Source of the DNA: Lachnospiraceae bacterium
GTDB lineage: Bacteria; Bacillota; Clostridia; Lachnospirales; Lachnospiraceae
DNA: 7,167 bases
Reading direction: 5' to 3'
Assembly: GCA_900772675.1 (NCBI GenBank)
Contig: CAAGRM010000080.1
Location: 1-7,167, forward strand
Shown: positions 1 to 4,780 of the stretch, piece after piece
Position numbering within the stretch: the stretch's first letter is position 1
How the letters are laid out: each line of letters opens with the position of its first letter
Made by a program: the position numbers and the translations under genes
Notes under the pieces: generated by a model
What the model was told of the DNA's origin: nothing
Databases searched by the model: none
What the model saw: the letters and a program-made list of their open reading frames with translations, nothing else

Positions 1-293
1 ATGTAGATGGATCCGACCGCATCGGCAAACGGCGCCACACGCGGTTTCTGGTTATTTGACAGCAGACAGGTGGAAAAACCTATTTTCCGCAGAGAATCAA
101 AAAACGCAACTGCCTCTTTTGTCGCAGGCGCACCATGCAAAGTGAGCGTATTATCGATATCAAAAATCACGCCACGGTACCCCTTCCGGTACAGATCCGC
201 ATAATCAATCGTATAGGCGCTTTTTTCCCTCCGATCCGGATAAAACATCCGCATCAGTATCGTTCCCCGGTTCTTCTGTTTTTTTCCACTCAT
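1..293 (-). CDS. yqeG: YqeG-family HAD (subclass IIIA-type) phosphatase, 5' part only
   Basis: The first 97 codons of a minus-strand gene that runs off the left edge. The visible protein has a short basic N-terminus, a 'MFYPD' segment (residues 16-20), and the HAD motif I in 'GVIFDIDNTLTLHGAPA' (nucleophile D45, acid/base D47). Motif II follows as 'LLSNN' (S79). The FYPD...DYADL...GVIFDIDNTL layout is that of the YqeG family, cytoplasmic HAD phosphatases of about 170 residues whose physiological substrate is not well settled. The chosen ATG has GGAG (303-306) 9 nt upstream. An in-frame ATG at 308 has AGAGG directly touching it, which is too close, and later ATGs at codons 14 and 16 remain possible. 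The start lies 39 bp after the patatin stop with no terminator between, so co-transcription is likely. Motifs III and IV are outside the window. Confidence 0.88.
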   Translation of the reverse strand, partial: MSGKKQKNRGTILMRMFYPDRREKSAYTIDYADLYRKGYRGVIFDIDNTLTLHGAPATKEAVAFFDSLRKIGFSTCLLSNNQKPRVAPFADAVGSIY

Positions 294-332
294 CGTTTTT
301 TTCTCCATCCTCTTTTCGTTTATTCTTCGCAA

Positions 333-1220
333 CTATTCTTCTTTCAGAAATTCCTGCAGCGCCGTAAACCGTTCTTTCATCTGGTCGTAGCCATGCTGAT
401 AAAACTCCCGCAGCTTTTCCTCATCCTTTTCGAGGCGGGATACTGCCGGGATTTCCGGACGGAGTACAAAGACAGAACCTTCTTCCTCCCATTTTTCAAT
501 ACATGTAAGCACTTCATTATAATGTTTTGCGCGGTTTACAAGTGCGCGGACCAGATTCGGGTATTTACGGAACGCGGCCACATAGACCTCCCATCCTCTC
601 GTTCCTTCTTTTTTCCGGTATCCAAAATTTCTCGTCAGGATAATCAGATTTTTCCGGTGTCCCGTTTTCAAAGAACGGATAATCGGAATCGAATCGGCAA
701 TTCCGCCGTCCAGATACGGTTTTCCATCAATTTCCACCATCGGGCAGGCGATCGGCATGCTTGACGATGCCCGGCCAATTGCCATCAGACGCTCCCGGCT
801 GGTTCGATCATCCAGATATTCTGCTCGCCCGGTCTCACAGTTGGTCACAACCATTTCGCACGTCTGCGGCGACCGGAAATACGCCTCAAAATCAAAAGGA
901 AACACTTCATTCGGATAACGGTCAAATACCATATCCATATCCAGTAATCCTTTTTTTTCCACAATTTCTTTTATATTTCGGTTAATATAGCGGTTTTTTT
1001 TCTCTGTGACGATCATACAGTCCCGCGTTCTTCCGATCTGGCCTGATACGTAGTCCAGCGCATTACAGGCTCCTGCCGAAACACCAATCACATGCGGAAT
1101 ATAATATTCCTGCTCCATCAGAAAATCCAGGGCTCCCGCTGTAAAAACGCCTCGGTTTGCCCCTCCTTCCAGTATGACTGCTCCGGATTTTGTTATGCTG
1201 TAATTTTTAGTCTTGTTCAT
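333..1220 (-). CDS. Patatin-like phospholipase family protein (YjjU-like)
   Basis: A 295-residue patatin-fold serine hydrolase, predicted to cleave acyl esters of (phospho)lipids; the true substrate is unknown. Visible elements, in order: oxyanion-hole glycine loop 'GGANRG' (residues 19-24), nucleophile elbow 'GVSAG' with S48, and the dyad aspartate in 'DGG' (D171), about 123 residues after the serine. The C-terminal third (roughly 200-290), with 'HYNEVL' and an acidic/basic helical tail, resembles the accessory domain of the bacterial YjjU-type patatins. There is no signal peptide or membrane segment, so it is probably cytosolic or peripheral. The start is placed at the ATG at 1220, preceded by AGGAGG at 9 nt. 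A longer open frame to 1292 would add 24 residues that run through the intergenic hairpin and lack family similarity. It lies 78 bp after citrate synthase and 39 bp before yqeG, all in the same direction. Confidence 0.9.
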   Translation of the reverse strand: MNKTKNYSITKSGAVILEGGANRGVFTAGALDFLMEQEYYIPHVIGVSAGACNALDYVSGQIGRTRDCMIVTEKKNRYINRNIKEIVEKKGLLDMDMVFDRYPNEVFPFDFEAYFRSPQTCEMVVTNCETGRAEYLDDRTSRERLMAIGRASSSMPIACPMVEIDGKPYLDGGIADSIPIIRSLKTGHRKNLIILTRNFGYRKKEGTRGWEVYVAAFRKYPNLVRALVNRAKHYNEVLTCIEKWEEEGSVFVLRPEIPAVSRLEKDEEKLREFYQHGYDQMKERFTALQEFLKEE

Positions 1221-1229
1221 TCTCCTGTA

Positions 1230-1235
1230 CCTCCT
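1230..1235 (-). promoter_or_regulatory. Shine-Dalgarno site deciding the patatin start
   Basis: AGGAGG on the minus strand, 9 nt ahead of the ATG at 1220. It supports this start over the upstream in-frame ATG at 1292. A short CTGT...ACAG inverted repeat (1232-1246) overlaps it and might modulate access, but with only 4 bp this is weak. Confidence 0.75.
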
Positions 1236-1254
1236 GTTTATCCGACAGAGCAAT

Positions 1255-1289
1255 GCCGGAGCAGATCGGAAAAACCGACACGCTCCGGC
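1255..1289 (-). other. Intercistronic hairpin between citrate synthase and patatin genes
   Basis: A perfect 8-bp inverted repeat, GCCGGAGC/GCTCCGGC (arms 1255-1262 and 1282-1289), encloses a second 4-bp stem TCGG/CCGA (1266-1269 and 1275-1278) around a TTTTT loop, separated by a 3x3 internal loop. It begins 9 nt after the citrate synthase stop. On the minus-strand transcript no run of U follows the stem, so it does not look like an efficient intrinsic terminator in that direction. A role in mRNA 3'-end protection, processing or partial attenuation is more likely. On the plus strand a T-rich stretch follows it, but no plus-strand gene reads into it. Confidence 0.6.
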
Positions 1290-1298
1290 CATTTATTT

Positions 1299-2657
1299 TT
1301 ATCTGTTTTCCAGCGGAATATAGTCCACTTCATCTTTAACACTCTTGTATGCCGGACGGATGATCTTGTCGGTGTTGATCAGTTCCTCCATCCGATGTGC
1401 ACTCCATCCTACGATACGCGCGCAGGCAAACATCGGAGTGTAGAGCTCCAGCGGAAGATCCAGCATACTGTAAACAAAACCGCTGTAAAAATCCACGTTT
1501 GCAGATACGCCTTTATAGATATGGCGCTCCTCGCCGATGATTTTCGGAGCCAGCTCCTCCACCATCGCATACAGCCGGTAATCTTTCTCCCTGTGTTTTT
1601 CTTTTGCAAGCTGCTCGACAAATGTTTTGAAGATACACGCACGCGGGTCGGAAATCGAATAGACCGCATGCCCCATACCGTAAATCAGACCTTTCTGATC
1701 GAATGCTTCTTTATGCAGCAGCTTTCTGAGATAGTTCGATACCTCTTCCTCATCCGTCCAGTCTTTGACATGAGATTTCATATCATCGAACATCCGTACA
1801 ACCTTGATGTTGGCACCGCCGTGTTTCGGACCCTTCAGGGATCCGAGAGCCGCTGCAATAGCAGAATAGGTATCCGTTCCGGAGGATGATACCACATGCG
1901 TTGTAAAGGTTGAGTTGTTACCGCCGCCATGCTCCATGTGAAGGACGAGTGCAAGATCCAGGATCTTTGCCTCCAGCGGGGTATACTTCTGATCCGGACG
2001 GAGCATCAGCAGAATATTTTCCGCAGTCGAAAGCTTCTTCGACGGATTGTGGATGTATAAACTTTTTCCTTTGATATAATGGTTGTATGCCTGATAACCA
2101 TAGACAGAAAGCATCGGAAAAACAGAAATCAGGTTGATACACTGGCGCAGCACATTCGGAAGTGAGGTATCATCCGCATGATTGTCGTACGCATACAGGG
2201 TCAGCACACTTCGCGACAGTGTGTTCATCATATCCCTGGTCGGTGCCTTCATGACAACGTCACGTACAAAGTTCTTCGGCAGAGACTGCTGCTGCTTTAA
2301 TATCGTCTTGAAATGGTTCAGCTGCTCCTCATTCGGCAGGCTTCCAAATAAAAGCAGATAAGCGACCTCCTCGAATCCCATACGGTTTTCGTTCAAAAAG
2401 CCCTGCGTCAGTTTTTCCACATTGATGCCACGATAATACAGGCGTCCGTCACACGGTGTTTTTACACCATCGATCATATCCGATGACACTACATTTGAAA
2501 TCTGTGTCAGTCCGGCAAGGACACCTACACCATTCACATCCCGCAATCCACGCTTGACATCGTACTTTCCATACAGAGAAACATCCATTTTAGAATGATC
2601 CAGACAAATATTGGTCAGTTCCTCTATTTCCGGTGTTACTTTCATGCTAAAAGCCAT
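1299..2657 (-). CDS. gltA: Citrate synthase (Si-type, citrate/2-methylcitrate synthase family)
   Basis: A 452-residue cytosolic enzyme condensing acetyl-CoA with oxaloacetate to citrate, the entry of the TCA cycle or its oxidative branch toward 2-oxoglutarate and glutamate. Family residues are all present: H243 in 'LHMEHGGGN', catalytic H279 in 'GPKHGGAN', H330 in 'GMGHAVY' and catalytic D389 in 'SANVDFYSG'. Substrate-binding arginines lie in 'SDPRA' (R339) and 'RIVGWSAHR' (414-422). The first 50 or so residues form an N-terminal extension relative to the shorter 370-380-residue bacterial enzymes, with 'LRDVNGVGVLAGLT' at 38-51. The ATG at 2657 has AAGGGG about 8 nt upstream; M5 is an alternative. 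No other TCA gene is in the window. Its own promoter lies at 2700-2708, and patatin and yqeG probably follow by read-through. Use of 2-methylcitrate chemistry (propionyl-CoA) cannot be excluded from sequence alone. Confidence 0.97.
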   Translation of the reverse strand: MAFSMKVTPEIEELTNICLDHSKMDVSLYGKYDVKRGLRDVNGVGVLAGLTQISNVVSSDMIDGVKTPCDGRLYYRGINVEKLTQGFLNENRMGFEEVAYLLLFGSLPNEEQLNHFKTILKQQQSLPKNFVRDVVMKAPTRDMMNTLSRSVLTLYAYDNHADDTSLPNVLRQCINLISVFPMLSVYGYQAYNHYIKGKSLYIHNPSKKLSTAENILLMLRPDQKYTPLEAKILDLALVLHMEHGGGNNSTFTTHVVSSSGTDTYSAIAAALGSLKGPKHGGANIKVVRMFDDMKSHVKDWTDEEEVSNYLRKLLHKEAFDQKGLIYGMGHAVYSISDPRACIFKTFVEQLAKEKHREKDYRLYAMVEELAPKIIGEERHIYKGVSANVDFYSGFVYSMLDLPLELYTPMFACARIVGWSAHRMEELINTDKIIRPAYKSVKDEVDYIPLENR

Positions 2658-2699
2658 ATGTATTCCCCTTTCCGTTCTCTCTTTTTATCACTTTCGCTC

Positions 2700-2708
2700 A
2701 TTATATCA
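2700..2708 (-). promoter_or_regulatory. Extended -10 promoter for the citrate synthase gene
   Basis: The minus strand reads TGATATAAT, a perfect -10 TATAAT with the TGn extension. No good -35 stands 16-18 nt upstream, as is common for extended -10 promoters. Transcription would begin near 2693, giving a leader of about 35 nt. Confidence 0.65.
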
Positions 2709-2729
2709 TCAAACCAAGGGGTTCGTATA

Positions 2730-2752
2730 CTGAAATTTTTATAAACTTTCAG
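2730..2752. repeat. Inverted repeat upstream of the citrate synthase promoter
   Basis: CTGAAA-N11-TTTCAG, 6-bp perfect arms in AT-rich DNA, centred near 2741, about 48 bp upstream of the predicted start of transcription. The position suits a regulator site, but the short AT-rich arms could arise by chance. The rest of 2658-2858 holds no gene that I can recognise and no clear terminator for the DUF3786-like gene. Confidence 0.3.
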
Positions 2753-2858
2753 AAATTATCATAAGATTTGGCCATACAAATATCGTTACACATTGATTTT
2801 TCACATTTCAAATACTGACAGCAGGATATTTTTTTCGTTTCTGCCGGCACAAATATGA

Positions 2859-3494
2859 TTACATATCTGTTTTGCACCTGTCAAAGGCTTCGTCCAGGGC
2901 GTTCAGAAAATCTTCCATCACATAATACAGTGTCTCAAACCGCAGATAATCAAGTACCTTTTCATCCCACATGAATTTCAGCACAGGCGGAAACTCCTCG
3001 TCAGACTCCCAAAACTGAAACACAAGTATCAGAAACGGAAAGACTTTGAAAAGAAAAGCGGCATCTCCCGGGGAATATGGTTTTCCGCCAAGGGAGACAC
3101 AGGCTTTTTTTAACCGCTCCACCTGTCCATCATAACGTTCTGCGTGTCTGTCATAGATTCCGGAAGCGATGGTACGGCCTTTGATCGTGCCTTGCAGCGA
3201 GTTTGTACGCGCATAGCGACCCGAGAGTGCAATTTCCTTTTTCCCGCAGCAGAGAAGATCATAAATGGTTAAGGTTTCCCGAAATCCGCTCTGGTGCACA
3301 TGGCGAAACTGATCCTTTGACCCTTCTACCATCCCGGTATGGCGGTTCACTCTCCACTCCTCAAAAAGATAGGGAACATAAAAATAATCCTTATCAAACG
3401 CAAATCCATACTTTCCTTCCATCTCCTTCTGGTCATACAGAAGGAAACGCTTCTGCGCCTGAGCTCTCATGATAAGATAATTTGACTCTCCCAC
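2859..3494 (-). CDS. DUF3786-like protein of unknown function
   Basis: A soluble protein of about 211 residues, without signal peptide or membrane helix. It resembles DUF3786 proteins of anaerobic Firmicutes: a helical N-terminus, 'LTIYDLLCCG' (residues 75-84), a glycine turn 'LGGKPYSPGD' (135-144), then a hydrophobic strand and 'FWESDEEFPP' (161-170) followed by 'FMWDEKVLDYL'. The acidic WESDEEFP block is the most characteristic part. No catalytic function is established, and I assign none. Start choice: the GTG at 3494 has GAGG (3504-3507) at 9 nt. An upstream in-frame GTG at 3509 would add 5 residues but has a poor ribosome site, and the ATG at 3470 would remove the conserved N-terminal helix. 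It follows nrdR by about 60 bp in the same direction with no terminator, so the two are probably one transcript. Confidence 0.75.
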   Translation of the reverse strand: MGESNYLIMRAQAQKRFLLYDQKEMEGKYGFAFDKDYFYVPYLFEEWRVNRHTGMVEGSKDQFRHVHQSGFRETLTIYDLLCCGKKEIALSGRYARTNSLQGTIKGRTIASGIYDRHAERYDGQVERLKKACVSLGGKPYSPGDAAFLFKVFPFLILVFQFWESDEEFPPVLKFMWDEKVLDYLRFETLYYVMEDFLNALDEAFDRCKTDM

Positions 3495-3555
3495 TCTTTC
3501 ATTCCTCACTCTTCTTTATGTACTTTCGAAGTCTTTCTGTGCAAAGGGTATTTTG

Positions 3556-4008
3556 TTATTTGTCCAGCATTTTCTTCAGCTCATCCATAAACGTATTGAC
3601 ATCTTTGAATTCGCGATAAATCGATGCAAATCGGACATATGCAACCTGATCGAGGTCTTTTAAATAATGCATAACCTTTTCTCCGATCACAGAACTTGGA
3701 ATCTCGCGCTCCTCACCGTTAAACAGCTCGGTTTCCACCTTGTTTACCATCTCATTGATTTTTTCGGCAGACACCGGCCGCTTATAGCAGGCACGCAGGA
3801 TACCGGTCTCAATTTTTGAGCGGTCATACTGCTCACGGTTCATATCCTTTTTGATGACGATCAGTGGAATCGTCTCCACCTTCTCGTACGTTGTAAAGCG
3901 TCTTCCGCAAACGTCGCACATACGGCGGCGGCGGATCGCGTTGCTGTCTTCAATCGGGCGGGAATCTACAACCCGGGTGTTATCCTGATTACAAAATGGA
4001 CATCTCAT
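3556..4008 (-). CDS. nrdR: Transcriptional repressor NrdR (ribonucleotide reductase regulator)
   Basis: A 150-residue protein of standard NrdR length. It binds NrdR boxes upstream of ribonucleotide reductase operons and represses them according to bound ATP or dATP. The N-terminal zinc ribbon is intact, with C3 and C6 in 'MRCPFC' and C31 and C34 in 'CDVCGRRF'. The linker has the typical 'VVDSRP' and an arginine-rich 'AIRRRRMC' stretch. The ATP-cone spans about residues 47-136, from 'PLIVIKKD' to 'VAYVRFASIYREF'. The ATG has GAGG about 9 nt upstream, and a sigma-A-like promoter lies at 4078-4105. It is divergent from the YlmC/YmxH-family gene, an association I recall from other Clostridia, and is followed by the DUF3786-like gene. 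No nrd structural gene is in the window, and I see no convincing NrdR box in the nrdR promoter. Confidence 0.97.
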   Translation of the reverse strand: MRCPFCNQDNTRVVDSRPIEDSNAIRRRRMCDVCGRRFTTYEKVETIPLIVIKKDMNREQYDRSKIETGILRACYKRPVSAEKINEMVNKVETELFNGEEREIPSSVIGEKVMHYLKDLDQVAYVRFASIYREFKDVNTFMDELKKMLDK

Positions 4009-4077
4009 ATCTTTCGTCCTCGTTTCTAAAATAAGTCTTTCTTTGATCCATCTTTCGGAAATTATTTCTACTTTTAC

Positions 4078-4105
4078 AGTATACGCAAATTTCCATGAAA
4101 TTCAA
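4078..4105 (-). promoter_or_regulatory. Sigma-A-type promoter of nrdR
   Basis: On the minus strand, -35 TTGAAT (4100-4105), a 16-nt spacer, and -10 TATACT (4078-4083). Predicted transcription starts near 4071, with a leader of about 62 nt. The spacer contains the palindrome AATTTC-ATG-GAAATT, which could be an operator. Confidence 0.6.
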
Positions 4106-4131
4106 GCTAACGGCAGTGACATTTTTTTCTT

Positions 4132-4148
4132 TTTTCAGGCATATATTT
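4132..4148 (+). promoter_or_regulatory. Possible sporulation-type (sigma-E-like) promoter of the YlmC/YmxH-family gene
   Basis: No good sigma-A pair precedes this gene. GCATATATT (about 4139-4147) fits a sigma-E-like -10 (CATAnnnT), about 30 bp ahead of the start codon, with a T-rich stretch upstream in place of a clear -35. The call leans on the sporulation association of the family and is weak. Confidence 0.25.
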
Positions 4149-4158
4149 TTGCAGAAGT

Positions 4159-4171
4159 CTCCTAAAAGGAG
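4159..4171 (+). promoter_or_regulatory. Shine-Dalgarno site in a small self-complementary hairpin
   Basis: CTCCT-AAA-AGGAG: the ribosome binding site AAAAGGAG sits 6 nt ahead of the ATG at 4178, and its AGGAG is preceded by its exact complement with a 3-nt loop. If it folds, the 5-bp stem would hide the site from the ribosome. Confidence 0.5.
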
Positions 4172-4177
4172 TATCAC

Positions 4178-4429
4178 ATGCGCGTTGTAGATCTCCGTCA
4201 GAAAGAAGTCATTAACGTCTGCACCTGTAAAACACTGGGCTGTCCGATTGATGTGGAATTTCATCCCACGACAGGGCATCTTACCGGTCTTGTTCTTCCG
4301 GGGCCTGTGAAATTCTGCGGTTTTTTCTGCCACGGCGAAGATTTTGTGATCCCGTGGAACCGGATCCGTCAGATCGGCAACGACATCATCCTCGTGGAAA
4401 TTCCGGAAAAAGAGAAAAAATCGTGTTAA
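4178..4429 (+). CDS. YlmC/YmxH-family (PRC-barrel-like) sporulation-associated small protein
   Basis: An 83-residue protein, the only plus-strand gene. The pattern 'LRQKEVINVC' (6-15), 'LGCPIDVEFHPTTGHLTGLV' (20-39), 'PGPVKFCGFF' (41-50) and 'EDFVIPWNRIRQIGNDIILV' (54-73) matches the YlmC/YmxH family, a single PRC-barrel-like beta domain found in endospore formers and relatives. The molecular role is not established; some members are expressed during sporulation. It carries six cysteines (15, 17, 22, 47, 51, 83), more than Bacillus members as I recall them, which might allow metal or disulfide binding. There is no signal peptide. The start is firm: a strong AAAAGGAG lies 6 nt upstream. Its lysine/glutamate-rich tail and stop codon lie inside the convergent hairpin at 4403-4446. 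It is divergent from nrdR across 169 bp. Confidence 0.9.
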   Translation: MRVVDLRQKEVINVCTCKTLGCPIDVEFHPTTGHLTGLVLPGPVKFCGFFCHGEDFVIPWNRIRQIGNDIILVEIPEKEKKSC

Positions 4430-4446
4430 TTATTCTCTTTTCCCGG
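4403..4446. terminator. Convergent hairpin terminator between YlmC/YmxH-family gene and acylphosphatase
   Basis: Arms CCGGAAAAAGAGAA (4403-4416) and TTCTCTTTTCCCGG (4433-4446) pair at 13 of 14 positions around a 16-nt loop that contains the plus-strand stop codon. The A-rich and T-rich arms could supply the U-tract in either direction if only the upper stem forms. It serves two convergent genes, so a bidirectional terminator is the natural reading. The lack of a long U-run beyond the whole stem keeps confidence moderate. Confidence 0.55.
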
Positions 4447-4448
4447 AA

Positions 4449-4464
4449 CGCATCAACGGATGCG
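4449..4464 (-). other. Small hairpin over the acylphosphatase stop codon
   Basis: CGCATC-N4-GATGCG, a perfect 6-bp stem with a tetraloop. The stop codon (4453-4455) lies across the loop and 3' arm. It immediately precedes the larger convergent hairpin on the minus-strand transcript, so the two may act together in 3'-end formation. Confidence 0.4.
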
Positions 4465-4740
4465 GAAACCGAACTCTGATTCCAGCGGAATCTTCGTCCA
4501 CCGCGCATCTGTGATGTCGATATAGCTGGATGTGCGGATTCTTCTTATCATTTCGGTGATTGTCTCATCATCACCCTGTACTTCCATTTCTACCGTTTCA
4601 TCCCAGCAGTTTTTGACCCATCCGGTCAACCCGAGCTGGTAGGCAGCGTAATACGCCCGGTAGCGGAAACCAACTCCCTGCACCTGCCCATAGAAAATGA
4701 TATGGTACCGGATCTGCTCTTTTTTCTCTGTCTCACTCAT
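4453..4740 (-). CDS. acyP: Acylphosphatase
   Basis: A 95-residue cytosolic enzyme hydrolysing acyl phosphates such as acetyl phosphate or 1,3-bisphosphoglycerate to carboxylate and phosphate. The signature 'GQVQGVGFRYRAYYAA' (18-33) carries the phosphate-binding arginine R26. The second catalytic residue is N44 in 'LTGWVKNCWD'. The beta-alpha-beta ferredoxin-like fold is suggested by 'VEMEVQGDDETI' and the C-terminal strand 'SEFGFRIR'. Length fits the family, with about 8 extra polar residues at the N-terminus. GGGAGG about 9 nt upstream supports the ATG at 4740. It lies 40 bp after the GNAT gene without a terminator, so it is probably the second gene of that transcript. The pairing of an acetyltransferase with an acyl-phosphate hydrolase is suggestive but unproven as a functional link. 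Confidence 0.95.
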   Translation of the reverse strand: MSETEKKEQIRYHIIFYGQVQGVGFRYRAYYAAYQLGLTGWVKNCWDETVEMEVQGDDETITEMIRRIRTSSYIDITDARWTKIPLESEFGFRIR

Positions 4741-4780
4741 ATGTCTTTACCTCCCAATACACATCATCTGCAGAGCATCT

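Noticed and set aside
135..764. A 209-codon open frame on the plus strand
   Set aside because: It lies antisense to the patatin and yqeG genes, is rich in Phe/Arg/His as expected from a reversed frame, and has no ribosome site or recognisable domain.
951..1001. Two runs of eight A (minus strand) in the patatin gene, one forming A-AAA-AAC, a classic -1 slippery heptamer
   Set aside because: A -1 shift there would meet a stop within a few codons. There is no clear stimulatory structure, and lysine codons in A-rich DNA explain the runs.
1221..1292. A 24-residue N-terminal extension of the patatin protein
   Set aside because: It would be translated through the intercistronic hairpin. The AGGAGG ahead of the ATG at 1220 and the family's N-terminal pattern favour the shorter protein.
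1092..1889. A 265-codon open frame on the plus strand
   Set aside because: Antisense to patatin and citrate synthase, both of which have intact catalytic motifs; it has no family resemblance.
2811..2860. A possible terminator after the DUF3786-like gene (GCAG...CTGC around a T-run)
   Set aside because: The stem is only 4 bp and the T-run is in the loop rather than after the stem, so it cannot be supported as a terminator.
2917..2933. An NrdR-box-like palindrome, TCACATAATACAGTGT
   Set aside because: It matches only about 12 of 16 positions of the consensus as I recall it, and lies deep within the DUF3786-like coding region, away from any nrd gene or promoter.
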